From assembly GCA_003342895.1 (NCBI GenBank), contig PTFA01000055.1, positions 2,078,021 to 2,142,020 on the forward strand: a stretch of DNA of 64,000 bases. Reading direction: 5' to 3'. The notes below the pieces were generated by a model. The model searched no databases. It was not told where the DNA came from and worked only from the letters and a program-made list of their open reading frames with translations. Below, piece after piece: positions 13,001-27,600 of the stretch (position 1 is its first letter; each line of letters opens with the position of its first letter). This DNA comes from Casuarius casuarius. Lineage: Eukaryota > Chordata > Aves > Casuariiformes > Casuariidae. The translations under genes and the position numbers were made by a program.

Positions 13001-16000
13001 ACAAAGGTCTCCTCCAGAGAACTCATTTGACTACTTTCATGATACCTTAAAAATTGTAAAGTGCATACTCAGATATCAGAATAAAAATTCTAATGCATAG
13101 TTAATATGTAACTAAAATATCTGTACATCTAGAATACCTAAATAATATTTGTCTGAAAATACTATGTTTAGTTTGGAAAACTAAGCATACCTGGTGGAAG
13201 CTGTACATTGTAAAACCTTGGATACAAACTGATTAAAGCGTAAAAATTGGAGAGGAAAAGAATTACTGTAGTAATTCAAGTCCATCTCCCTGCCCACTCA
13301 AAACTGTTCCTTCCAACACATTTTACAGAGCTTCACATATTTAAAATAGACAAAAAAATAACTCCTTAAAACCGAGACAAGAGGGATCTACTTTACTTTC
13401 AAATGAGTACTTAGCCATGACACTCCATATATATGAACAGCTCCCCTTGCTCTTTACATCATTTGAAAGAAGACTCCTCTCAAACTTGTATCTAAAGTGC
13501 TAGCCATTTGATGAGTTCGGTACATTTTTTGTCCAGAAATGCAGGTTAAGAAAGATGCTACAAATGTCTTGCAGTGCCAACCTCCACATATTCACAGTAA
13601 TCAGTATAACTTAAGGGGGAGGGGGGGTGGGGAGGAAATCAGGCTTTACCTGTTTTCTTTCGTTCTCCCAGTATCAATTACGAAGACAACATCTGGTATT
13701 GTAATGCCTGTCTCTGCTATATTGGTTGCCAAAACAATCTAAAATGAACCAACGTAACATAAATAAAATAATTATGGAATGTTTGTCTAATAATTTTATC
13801 CTTTTAGTTGATATTTGGAATAATTTTGGTAAAAACTAATTATAATCACAGAATCACAGAACGATTGAGATTGGAACTCTTCGGTTGATCTCTGTAGAGA
13901 TCACTGAAGTCCAACCTGCCCTGCTCAAGCAGGGTCACCTAAAACAGGTTGCCCAGGACCCTGTCCAGACGGCTTTTGAAGATCTCCAAGGATGGAGACT
14001 CCACAGCCTCTCTGGGCAACCTGTTCCAAAATAAACAGGGTATTACTAAAATATTATTATATAATACACTATTACACATTACAATTTATAATATCTATAA
14101 GATATATAGTACACACATTAATATATACTATATAATTAACACTACATAATATTTTAGATATACCATAAATAATGTAAATGTTCTGAATGATAATATTTAT
14201 AATATTAAATATTATAAATAAAAATTATTTTGGTAAAGTGTTTCACAGAAATATTTTCATTAATAATGTGACAAAGCATTAAAAACAACTGCAATTGTAG
14301 AATGGTTTAGTCTTCCCCAATTACTAAGAAATCATGAGTTAAGTGAGAATTTCACATGCTTTTAGTTTTACAATCCATCAAAATCACTAGCTAGTATTTG
14401 CCAAAACTGGTCAACTTTTAATTGACTTGTTTGGCAGTAACTGAAACACTATTTGCTAGACAAAAGCTACAATTACCTGGTTAAAACAGTTTTAATAAAG
14501 GAAAGCAACAATCAGAAAAAGTTCTTAGAAAAACATTAGTTTTAATAGTTTGCCTGATTACTTTCAAGGTTTTCACAGCATGCTAACTTCTATCTGTTAG
14601 TGAGCACCAAGCTAGAAGAATTCTTTTTAGTAAGAAAATCTCAGGAACAACTGGTTATTGGGTAACTCTGTAGGATTTAATTTAAAAGCATTCATAGCTG
14701 CACCCTTGCTCCCCCCATTTTTTTTTGTCTGCCTTCTTTCAGTAGTGAACTTTGTCTTTCTAAATGCATCATACCTTTCTAATGCCAAGAGGAGGTATTG
14801 TAAATGCAGCTGCTTGATCTTGAGTTGAGAGAACAGAATGCAAAGCTATCAGCTGGTGCCTAGAAAAAGAAATTACACTAGTCACATGTACATTATGATA
14901 CATTATGAATAAGACCAAAATGATGATGGCAGGATGGAGAAAGAAACTAAGATGAACACTGGAAAAAGTAAAATTTTGTACTATTAGGTATGAAAATCAT
15001 CTTCAGTATTTTATTAAGATATCAAAAAAGGATAACATTGTTAACACCATTACTTCATAGGGCTGTTAATCCTATTTGACAGTAAGGCAGCGAAATCACT
15101 ACTATTATATAACTCTAGGTTAGTTTACATTGATAACATAGCAAAAAAGGGAACTAGGTGCCTGTGAACCCGAGTTCTTCACATTATGCTTCCGAGATAA
15201 GGGCCATGACTGAAACTGTGTACAGAACTATAAGCACATGCAAATTCCACCTTAAGTAAGAAAGCCCTTCAGAAAAGAGACAGACACAGAGACTTGGACT
15301 TTCCTTCACCTTCAGTTCTAGACCTTGACCTAAGTCCATCTTATGAACATTTAGAATTTGACTGCATATGTTCTTCCCATGTCATGGTGTTGCTAACTTG
15401 CAGTTAGCTGTAAAAAGAATGTGAAAAACTGTCCATCACTGTAACTTTATGCTGGTTTTCTTGGTAGATTACTGTCTCCAGATCTCTTAAAAAGTAGCCA
15501 TATCCATGCATACAGTAAACCGGAGAAAACTATGTCCCAGATATGACAGCTCCTATAGCTTAAGGAGTAAAAATGAAGTAGTCGAGTGCTTTGTGATTAT
15601 GTAAGTTTGTTCAAAAGTAGCATCAAAAGAAAAAGACAGAGTTACAACTGTGCAAGACTTAAGCACTTGTCATTTTTGCTTATATCATTTTTAGATAATA
15701 AATATAGGTTTGTAGTAAAAACAGTTCAGAGGTACAACTCTCAACAACTTCCTTTTGAAAGACTAGCTGGTCTTAAATCCAAGAACATATTCATCAAATT
15801 AAGCAATCTAACTTTACAGAAAAAAAAAAAAAAAAAAATCTACATTACCTGTCACGCAAGTTAAATCTTCGGTCAGTTGAAATGAGATCATACAGCTGTT
15901 GGATATGAGCAAGGCCTGGTAAAAATATCAGCACAGCACCTTCAACATTTTTGAACTGGGGACTTCTATCTGGAAAGTCAGAGTAGAGACACGTAGTTAA

Positions 16001-18606
16001 AACAAACATGTATTTGTGAACAGACTCATTTGAGAACAGGAACTAATTCTGAGCCCTGCGGTAAACACTTAGGATGTTTCATATAATAAGAATGAAGTCA
16101 AACATTCTTATCGGTAGCAAGCATCAGGAAATAGGTCCAACAAAGGACAGTCTCAGATATATAACTTAAGTAGCAGACTGTACCTAAGTATGCAAGCAAC
16201 TCCAAAATAAGTTCAAGGTTGATCTTGTAAGGGTTCATATAGAAGATTGCTTGCTGTGTTCGACTGCTATACTTCTCATAGTAAGGAGCCAAATCAATAC
16301 CAGATCCAGACTGGATTGGGACATATTCCTAAAAAGGAAGAAAAGCAAAAGTCACATTCTCAATGTTTTCTTAGAAATTAAAAGAGAAGGCAAATTTATG
16401 TCATTCACTTTAAGATTTTTTTTTTTTTAAGATAGAGATAAAAGAAAGACATTTATGTGATTAACTTCCCATTGAAATCAGCATGAGCTAAGGTTCTAAT
16501 CACCCAAACATCTATATAACCTGTGCATAGGTATCTATTACTGATAAATGGTGCTCTAGATTAAAAAAAAAAAAAATGAAGTCTGTGCAACCAGCGCTAT
16601 ATAGTCTGTCTTATTAATGAAAGCAGTTCACAGGTCCATATCCAACATCCAGTCTGTACCAGTTCAAAAAGGATGACAGCGTGGCTATTCTTCTTTCAAA
16701 GACTGTTTTGATCTCTTGAGATTTTGGAGCTTAAGCAACTAGTCTCGCCTTTCTTTTCTCCCTCCCCATCCCAACTAACAACTGCAATGAAAGTTAAAAG
16801 AGAATCAGGAAGTAACTCCTGCAGCATTCTGGGCAGGGGTGAAGGGAAAGAAAGGGGGAGTGAGCAGAATGCACACACATTTAAGCTATCTATAAATATC
16901 TCAGAGATACATACTTAACATAAGGCTTCCAAGTTAAGTGGCACCACTGCAAAATTATTTTATCATTAATCAAAACATACAAGAAGCAAGCTTGCCACCA
17001 CATATCCTTCCGTACCAGAGGCTCAACAGAAACAACCCACAAAGATGGAGTAGCACCCAGAAGAGCACTTGGCCTTCAACTAAAGCACACTATGATCTAT
17101 AGGGAACCACCACTCTAAGAGAGAACAGCAGAGCACATAAGAGCATATTTTGGAGTATGAGCATCAGTGTTTGTTCACACCAAATTAAGCAGTCCTGTAG
17201 ATACCTCCAAAGAGCATGCCAGAGCACTAAGAGGTGTCTATCCAAAGTATAAACAGCCTAGATGAATAGCGTAAGGAAGATGCCTACAGCTGCAGGGCAT
17301 TCTTACTCTCTTCAAGAGTTTTAACCTAAAAGCATATACAGCTGTCACTCCCAAAAGTTCAAGGATTAACTGAGTTCTGGTGATCCAAAAAGCTCTACAT
17401 AAACTGATAAAGACTGTCTTATTGGCATCCCAAGTTGGAGGATCTTGGTTTTACTAAGGAGGATATGGCTTTGCCTGTTCTGCTCAGATTCACAACTGGG
17501 GAGAATTCCTCAGGAGAGATGACTGAAGTGCTTTTCCCAGCTGCTGCTTATGGATCCAGAACTAGGAATTTGCATGAGAGAAACAACAGAACCCAATGTG
17601 TCAAAAAACAGCAAAATCAAGGCAGCTGTGAAGGATTTGAGAAACACAAACATAAGGGTACTGATTTAATAAGTATTTAGTTTACACTGTATAAATGCCA
17701 CTGTGTCTGACTATGTTTACATTCACTGTTGAAAGAATATTTGATGTTACACAATTCAATCACACTTAATACAAGCAATTAAAGAAACCCTGAAGTTTTC
17801 CAAACCTACACCAGAAATACCTGTTTTACCTGATACTTTGTAGTGCTTCCTCCTTTGCTAGTAACATTTACTGTTATTTCTTCCTCCTCCTCCAAGAACT
17901 TCTGACAATATTCTGAGTCTCTTTCCAGAACATATCCAGTTGCTTCAATTACATCTTCAACATGGAAAATCTACAGTGAAAATTCACAAAAAAAAAATTA
18001 CAAGGCACGTATTTTTGAGCAGTGTTGAATATTGAGTAGCTTTCTTGTTCTTTCAAGGCTACTTACAAAGCTGAAGAAGACATCTCCCCTTTTAATGCTG
18101 TACTAGATCTTGCATATTTCAACTTGTCAATTCTTCTTACGATCTCTGAAAGCCCGAATTCAGAGCTGCTTTGCGTTTTTGTTAAGGGAGCTCTCTACAT
18201 ACTCACTACCATTAGTAGCTTTACCACAGCATATGATGTGCACAAGAAACATACAAGAGTGTAATGAGGAAGCTGATGGGGGCGGGGGGAAATGTTCTTT
18301 GACACTTTCACTTCCCTTACCGTCTAGGTGGAACAGAGACAAAAATCAGAACATCACTGTTGTTAGATGGATTGATTTTAAGCAAATTATAATAAGTCTC
18401 TCGGGAAAAAACCTATACCTCAGAAAACAACCCTATACTTCAAATCACTAAAGCCATTTTATATTTTCAAAATGGAAAAAGGATTATGAGTCCTTGAAGC
18501 ACAGATTTAAGATTTTTTTTAACTATAGATATATTATATAGCTATATTTACTATAGATAAAAAAACTAGGAAAACATGGTATATGTTTATTGTTTGTTTT
18601 TATTTA

Positions 18607-18647
<41 letters not shown>

Positions 18648-21600
18648 AAATAAACTAAGCATCTAGTATAACCAAAGAAACATTTACCTACCTCAACAGG
18701 GTAACTCCTCCCTGAGATCCTTAAAATGGGACAGTGAGAGAAATAGCTGGAAAACTTCTCACTGTCTACAGTAGCGCTCATTAAAATCAGATGCAGGTCT
18801 GAACGTTTATGCAAGATCTCCCTCAGAATAATTAGCAAGAAATCAGACTGGACGCTTCTTTCATGCACCTAGATTTGGAAAAGCATAATCTATAGTAAGG
18901 CATTAGTACACGTAAAGTCCCAGAACAACTATAGTTTCTGCAGAATAGTAAGAGCTGATAACCTCATCTACAATAACGTGAGATATACTTGAAAGAAGAC
19001 CATCTTCTTGAAGTTTCCGAAGCAGAACACCTGTTGTACAGTATAGTAGTCTAGTGGCTTCTCCTGTTCTCGATTCCATACGAATTTGATAACCGCACAA
19101 GGAATTCTTAAAAAAAGTAAAATACAATAGAATTATGGAATGGTATTAAAAATACAAGAATAACTTAAGATAGCATACAAGCAAAAGATACTCAAAATGA
19201 AATTTAAGCACTGTCAGATTGAGACACTGCCCAGGTTGCTAGTTAAATAGTGCAGTGAATTGAATACAGCACTGTTTTTTTCCCACACATGCATCTTTTC
19301 TTTGTTAAGAAATGGAAAATACACTGGAATCTAAAAGCTACAGTTTCTCCAGAATAGTAAAGAGCTGATAACTTCAGTGTTCTTTGCAGGGTTTGTCAGT
19401 CTTCAAACAAAAATAGTTTTGCAATAGAGGTATGTATTCCCTCTAGGGATTTCACATGAATAGACTGCCATAAAACACACAAGATCTTGCTTTTCCTCAA
19501 ATCACAAAATAACTAAGGTTGGAAGGGACCTTTGGAGGTCATCTGGTTCAATCCCTCACTCAAAGCAGGGCCAAGCTTGAAGTCAGACTGGACTGCTCAG
19601 AGCCCTAGAGTGGAACTTTCAGTATCCCTAGTGATGGAGATTTTACAATCTCTCTGGGCAATCTGCTCCAACATTTGAACATCCCCACCATGAAACTCCC
19701 TTGTTCTTAGTCACTCTTTGTAAAGTTTTTTTTAGAAATCACATATGAATTCCCAGGGGTCCATACATGACAATTTGAAAACAAAACAAAAGCCAGCTGA
19801 CATTGCAAGTCTTTTCCAAGAAAAATAATACCTAAGTATTCAGTTGTATAAGAAATAATGTTTTCACTTGGATCCAGAATCCAGTTCCCTATAAGTCTAG
19901 TTGCTCAACACTAGAAATAAGAATCAAAAAGCATCTTACTTTTCCTCCAGGTCCAGATTCACAGCCTAGCTCTTCACAAACCCGGGTTGCCAGACTCACA
20001 GCTGAGATTCTTCGGGGTTGTGTACAAACAATATTACATTTACTTGATCCCTCGTCTAGTAACAAGTCTTCTAACAAGAAGTGGGGCACCTGGGTACTTT
20101 TCCCACTGCCTGTTTCACCAGCCACAACAACTACTCGATGTTTTTTAAGAGTTTCTACTATCAAATGTCTATGCTTAAACACAGGTAACTCCTGTCTCTC
20201 TTTCAGAAGCCTATGGTATCTGGAGGAACTTTGCAACTTTTTGAACAAAATCCTTGAAGGTTCCAGATCATCCGTGCCGGGGGTCTCAAGGGAGAGATTG
20301 CTGAAGTCCTCATCAGAAACTAAGTTTTCCCAAGAATCTTCAGGATCCTCAGATACTTTGGGTTGGTTTTCAGACTGCAGCTGCTGCTGTTGTTTGAGTT
20401 TATTTAATAATTTAGCAATAAAGTTATCACGAGGTTTGTTGGTTTCTATCTTGTTTTCTTCTTCCTTTTTCTTTTCAATGTCACTCCATTCTAGCCAGAC
20501 ATCTCGATAGGTGGGAGGCAGCAACTGATGGACCGACTTTAAGCAGAAAAAGCAGGAAAAGAAGTTCACTAACATCTTACATATAAACAAATTTGAGTGG
20601 TAAGAGATATAATCAAATGAAATATGGAGCTATTTCTAAGTACAGAACTAAGAAAACAGTAATATCAACATTTACAGTACACTTTTTATTCTCAATCTGG
20701 CTTGCATTCTTTCCAACAACGAAAGAACAGTTTTACTACAGAAATCCTTCCTCCCCGTAATCTACAGCGTGTATCTATGATTTTTGATAAAGACAAATGA
20801 ACACGTAATTAGAGCAAAGAACTTAACTGGAAATATTTGATCAGACCTGTTTTAGAAATTGGCTGTAGATATTACAACTAACAAGTGCAAAGGTAGATCC
20901 CAGGCTAAGAACAGTAGCACCAGGGAAAATCTTACCTGTCCCTTGGCTAAGTGATAAAGCGCCAAAGTAGCAGCCAGATGCTGTGCTTGCATACTATCTT
21001 CTGTTACAATTGTAGGACACACTGCCATTATATCATCAGATGATTTGGTAACCCTGACCCTTAAAGACAGATTTACACAGGCATTTTTCTTAATTTTTCT
21101 TACCAATATAAACAGCATACTTTTTTTTGGTTAAAACATTAAGAATGAAATTCAAATAGAGAAACTAAATTAAATAAACTGTTCATAATATTTTGTAAGC
21201 AGAAACAGTAGAAATAGTTGTTAAGCTTTGATTAAATAACAGAAGACTTCAGCAATAAATTTGTGAAATTTCTCTTGTAAATAACACTGTATTTTCTCCA
21301 AAGTAGTGGAAGTATTTATATACATATAGATCACTGGTAAGGTTGCTTTGGAACAAGAACTAAATATTTGTGTGCCTGTAACTAGTCAGCACAGTCTAGG
21401 TACTAATATGACAGTTAATAATCTACTCAGCTACAGGTATCTAATAGATACATGCTAGTTGGACCAGCAGTAATAAATTTAATACATTCTCAGTTAAACA
21501 GATAGTAATTTCTAACATGGGCTAGGAGACAGGCTTTTAATTTCATTTGATTCCTTCAAAAAGCACTGTACTCAGTGAACTGTACTAATGAACTGGGAGA

Positions 21601-24600
21601 CATTTTATGAGATATTTCATGTTGCAAGTTACAAACTCCAGGAATAAAATTGCAGTAATTTGCAATGCAGTGTCCATTATATTTGTACATAATAATATTC
21701 CATTTTACACCACTGTATTCTAGATTCATTTTCTAAAACAAAAACCTAAATATTACTTGCACAGCACTGTATTGGTTACAAGCTTAGGGTAGCTATCATG
21801 CAAGTTTCTAACTTCTCCTTTATTTAAAAACAATCCCCGAAAGATTTTTGGCATTTATATGCCTAAACCTCCATACTTTTATATATTACTTTGACTCTGA
21901 ATACTAGCAGTTAATAATCCAAATTTATCTTACAGAATTGTTTTTAGAATCTTTCAGCAGTACAGAATTAAAAGCTAATAAGAGAATCCCTTCTTTAGCA
22001 GACCTTTCAGGAGAACTTATTCTTTCTAGTGTCCAGCCTAAGCATTACTTTTGCAGAGTTATCCAGAAGGAAATACTTCCCTGTTGGACAAAAAAAGAAC
22101 TTAACTTAAGCATGCTACATTTACATATAATCTGTATCTACACCACAAAACAAAAGTAGCCAGCACGTCTATTTTTAAACAAACCAACACCAAATTCAAA
22201 GTTCATGGAAAGTACATACCTACATTTCCAGTANCTTCCAACTGGAAGTTTTTCAAAAGCAGGATTTGGACTCTTGGGAAAATTCTTTCTGCACCAGTCA
22301 ATCAAAAATTGTTTGGGTGATTTACCAGTCCAGCTTCGAGCACTATAATCAAAATTTCTTATATCTAGTGGTTCTTTCTTTTTCACTGCAAGAGTAAAAC
22401 ACCACGCATTTTAATTCTCCTAAAGCTTTTATTTTACATTCCTTTGATGCTCAGAAGGTTTTAACTTTCAACTGTATTTTTACCAGAAAATAATACTTTC
22501 CAAGATGTTCTGCAGTCCTATTAAATAAGCAGAGGCAAAACAGTGGGGCTGAAACATTATAGAAATCGGTTTTCCCAGAAAGATATCTAGCAGAAAAATA
22601 AAATTTCAACATTCCGTTTTCTGTCTTTGATTACTCATAATTTGAAAACCTTTAACCATTGTCTGCTTATTACTAGATAAAACAACACTTTGAAGATTTA
22701 CAATGAAAATTGTTTAAATAGAGGAGAGGGTAAAAAATAATTGGAACAACACAATTGACCTTACAACAACGAAAAAAATCAAGATTTTTTTCTAGATGTG
22801 ACAATGTGAGGCAGAAACAGCTTCTAACACTATATGCTTAAAAAAATACATATCCTTTAAAGCCAGTTTGGTCACTGAGGTAGTCCAACTGCCCCTTCCT
22901 GCAGCTGGAGCTTGACGACTCAGCACTGCAATACAATAGGACCCATGCAACAGAATTTTGGTGCTCAGAATTTGTGGTACACATTGAGTTTGTACTGAAC
23001 AGTTTCTGACATACCTTTCTCTTCTTTTGCAGCACCCTCAGGTTTTTCAAGCAAGCTCAGATTCAAAGTGGTTTCCTGAGGTAAGGGAGTTTTTTTCTTT
23101 TCATTTTGTTGTTGGTTTGAAATCTTTATAGCCGGATTAAATACAGGATGTTCTTCAAGTGTTGCCATTTCTGTCAAAGGGAGATAATACAGCTCATTCA
23201 CACTAATTGCTGAGCATCTGTTCTTTAAAAAGAAAAGACTGGCTATACTAATTCACACTGAGCACCCAAAAACTGAAGTAGCAAAATGTCACTTCAGCAT
23301 TTGTCCCACACAGAATGCATAAATTCAGGAAAGTCTTCAATTCAGAGTGGTGCAAAAGATGCTAAATCAATTCAATCTGATTCAGAGTCTTCTTTTCCTA
23401 ACAAATATGGAGACCACAAAACAAACACTTGCATGGTTCTACCTTGCTGAATTCTTCTTATTTTCTCTTGTGCTACCTTCTGGCCTTGCTTATCTTTGTC
23501 TTGCTTGGAGAAGCTTGCTTGTTCTTTTGCTTCTGAAAGCTTTGCAGCCAGATGTAAATACCTTTCATTCTATTCCAAACAGAATTATTAATTACAAATT
23601 GAGTATTATATACTTTTTTTGAATGAACTTCATAATAAAATGTATTTTTTTTGTCCTTTATACCAAACTTACACAAAGGAGGAACAATTATTTTTTAAAT
23701 ACATAACGGTTAAACCCCCCCCCCCCGGACCTTGACAGCCACCTTCCTAGTCTCATTGAGACTTGTTTCAAGAATCTAGGCTTTTCTTTCTGGCAAAATG
23801 CATTAAATATTTTGAACCCAGTATGAAATACAAGAGAATAACTTAGGAAAGGAGAAGTTTCAACACATTTCCCCTCCAGCAGTCTGCAGTGATGTAAAAT
23901 ATAAAGACAACATAGGACAGTAGGCCAGCTATTCAACTCCCAATTTTTAACTAGCAGATCCACAACTTGCAGATACGCAGTTTTTGCAAGATTTATTTTA
24001 AAAAATACTATCTTACAGGGTCAAACTTTTCTTCATCTGTCTCTTTCATAGACTCGTTTTTCTCTTCATCACTCTGTTGCTCAGCATATCGCAAAATCCA
24101 TTCCTTCATACTCACTTCTTTCTCTTTGCCCACATTTTTTTCCTAGGAAGAACAAACAAAATTAAAAGCAATGGTAACAGTACTTAGAAACACCAGTAGC
24201 TTTTTCAGTCAACATTTAGGAACTATTACTCAACATATTATATATATAAACTAAGTTAGACAACAGCTCGACAAAACCAATGGACCAAATTTCTTTGACC
24301 AGAATAAACATCTCGTAATATACTTATATAGCTCTTAATACTACAAACAACTGCAGAAGGGAAGAAGAAAAAGAAAGAAGAAAACCTCCACCCTTACAAG
24401 ACATCTTGCGTAAGATTCAATAACCTCAGGAATCAAAATACTAAAGCACAGAGGCAAACTTACATCCACGCAGATCAATAAAAAAGTGCCATCTATAAAT
24501 AAACATAATGAACTAATTCCAGGAAAAAATTAAGCTATGTTAGGATTTTTTTTTCCTCTTACTAGCCAAAAGTTACCACAAAAAACAAACTAGAAATAGC

Positions 24601-27600
24601 CTTTTAGGCTTCACATGAATAACACTACCTTCAAATGACTATTCCACCATAATTAAAATAACATTTTATATATTTATCTATATATTTATCTATAACTATA
24701 TAAAACAAAATTAACTCACATTAATGAAATTGAGCACACCATATTTTCAGGAGTCTTACCAAACAGTCTAAAAATGATGCGCTGAAGTCAATGCAAATCT
24801 GTATTCTGGAAATCTCTACCCCCCCACCAAATACAATTTAGTATTCTTCTGATTACCTTAGTTTCAGGACCGTTTTCTTTCTTTTTGTTACCTACTAAGC
24901 AAGGTGGAGGTTGGTGTTGTGGCACAGGAGAAGAAAATTTTGCTCTAGGTTTCTGTTGTTGTTCCTCAAACTGCTGGCTAAAACCTTCAGGCAACGCATC
25001 TTCAAAATAAAGAATCCACATCATAGCATTTGGCACCAAGAATTACTGAAAACATTTTTAAGTGCGCTGGGAACAAATTACGAAAACCATGAAACAAACA
25101 GGATGCTGAAATAAAGTGAGACTTTGACATTTATGTAAGTCAGCATCTGCTTCTTGGACTTTCACAAAACACCAAGTGGAGAAAGAAAAGTACTACATAA
25201 CTTCACACACACAGTCACAAAACCAGTCAGCAGCAAAACTATGCAAAGAACACCATACTGGTCTTAGTGAAAAAAATACATTCAATGACTACTATGCAAC
25301 ACTCCCATGTAATAGCAGCTCCTATTGCTCTTCTATCAAAAGATGTAGTCACTTCTCTGTCACCATACTTACCATCTGGAAGGTTTAAACAAAGCCAGTC
25401 AAGGGCAGAGTGAAGATCACCACCATATAAAATTGTATTTTTCATTGCTTCCTCAATGTGCTCAGTCTTAAAAGAGAATCTTTGTAAAGCCATATATACA
25501 TCCTACAAATAAATGGCAGTTAGAAAAAAATTAGTATTTAATCTAATGATCCAATATAGACTCATAAACTCATATTTCCCACATATCAGATTAAATGGTA
25601 TTAAACGGATGTAAACAGCATAAATCCACATATCAGAAGGCAGAGTAGCAAATCTTGTTTTGAATACAGACCTTATAACCACTGTAATTGTGTAGAGGAC
25701 CAGTACTAAATACGGTTTTGTCTCAACACTACTGCTGCTGCTGCAAAGCTGCTGCTGCAAAGCCGCCGCTGCCAAGGCGCATCGGGCAATGCCGCGCTGG
25801 CGCCCCCGGGAGCCGTCCGCGAAGTAACAACCTCGTGCACCTGCACGGGGTAAAAAGGGCGCGAAAAGGGCAGAAGGTCGCCTCTAGGGCACGAACCACA
25901 TGTACTCATCTGCCATCTGCGGATGAGCAGGAGACCCCCAGATACCCCAGCCCGTTTCTGGAAGGTTCCGAGAGAGCGGACTGCGCATGGCAGTTGATCT
26001 GCATGGGAAGCGAGGAAGCACCTCCCAGAGGCGGGGCAAGAACCTATAAAAACTGCAGACTGTGTGAAAGCAGCGGAGCTTGCTTGCGACGACTGAAGAA
26101 CTCGAGCGGAGTCAGCGGAACCAAACGGGAGCTTCCCCTCTCTGCCCCCCCCCGCTGCCGAGACTCCCAGAGGAAGAGGACCAACGGGATGCTGCTGGAT
26201 CCACGGGTGGTGATATCTTTTCTCTCTCTCCCTCTTTCTTCTCTCTTTTTCCCTCTCCTCTGTTGAATCAGTAGGAAACGTGGGGCACAGGACTTGTCTA
26301 GCTACTTGCAGTATTTGCCATTGAATTATCTTATTTGACCACATGCCTTATCTTTGTGTTAATAAATCTTAAAACTGGCTGGCTGGTGTCGTTTGACCTT
26401 AATTCAGTCCAAGGGCATCACGAACTTGGTCGTTTGGTCCCAAGGGGAGGGAGGTCGTCCTGAACGACTCCTTTCGGGCCGCGACATTTTAAAATTGGCA
26501 TAGTCGGCAGGATGCCCTTGAGATACTGAACCTACCAGAAGGGACCGGGACCCTTAGCGTGGCCCCTTCCTTGGGAAGCGCCTGACAGGACCGGGAACAG
26601 AGGATCTTGTTGAAAAGATCCACACTGGGTACGTGAACCCACAGGAGGCTGAATAATTTGGAGTACAGAGGATCCGACAATGAAGGATAATCCTCTTTTT
26701 GAGAATTTGAAGGGCTGTAAAGCCCTGCTCTCTCGGCATGGCTCAGACAACAGTTTGTAGTGTTTTAGGGGTGGCACTAATTGCTGCCCAGAGGGGGAGG
26801 CAAGGTGATAAAGACCATTGAGTCCTTCTGAGAACAGATAAGAAACTCCCAGAGTCGAGACAAAGAGATAATTGAGTCTTTGCAAGAACAGGTGAGAAAC
26901 TTGCAAAGTCAGCTTGGCTGCTGAGCGCAACCATACTCAGCGGCTTCAAACAATCTTGTTGGACTCACTAGACCGAGAGAGAATCCTGCGGTCTGAATTG
27001 GAAGAAAACAGGCGGGGGTTTGATGATAGTGAACCGGGATTCTCGAATTTGGCAGAACTAGACGGAAAACNGGCACCTGATCTAAAATCCATATATCCAA
27101 TTAAAGAACTAGAAGAGANCAGGAACTCCTTTTATCCTGGAGATGGGAATGTAGTAATGAGACCCTTGATTAAAACTGAAACCATTGATAATGGTCAGGG
27201 GGGTATTCAACAACATACCACGTGTATTATCCCCTATTCCCCTCAGGACTTGGCTAAAATACAAGAAAAATACTCCCGGGAAACTGAAACTGAGTATGTG
27301 TGGAGAGTCTCCCTCACCGGGGGGGATCGCATTCTGCTGAGCGAAGATGAAGCTAGAGGATATTGGGGACCTGGAGTCTTCCTAACCACAAATGATAATA
27401 GGGAACCATGGTTCCTTGACCCAGAGGGTAGCCTACTGGGCAGGAGGATTAGACCCANTGGAAAGAGGAGACCCTTTTTCTATTAAAACACCCACAGCGG
27501 GCCACATTTTGGAAAGCGTGCAGAAAACTGCTTGCCTCCAATTGATGCATGACTGTTTGCTGCTTCTGCAGCACCCCTCCCCCATGCAGTGTGTGGCAGA

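Larger units (their letters stand above)
4065..24856 (-). other. DHX29 introns 5-26: contents
   Basis: Beyond the repeats and exon fragments listed separately I see only AT-rich unique sequence. Introns over 300 bases with nothing recognised: 4065-4785, 8595-9394, 9489-10121, 10259-11080, 11306-12000, 12077-12916, 13046-13649, 14860-15848, 16329-17829, 20537-20935, 21060-22219, 22386-23014, 23570-24016 and 24143-24856. Intron 4883-6723 holds a C-run and CA-rich tract at about 6145-6245. Simple runs of A, T or C at 8011-8028, 12850-12859, 15820-15838 and 23717-23726 are scattered through them. Confidence 0.6.

Noticed and set aside
25688..26344. Open frames of about 190-210 codons on both strands in the 5' LTR, repeated in the 3' LTR
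   Set aside because: LTR non-coding sequence with high GC; the frames run through the TATA box, poly(A) signal and pyrimidine tract and differ between the two LTRs.
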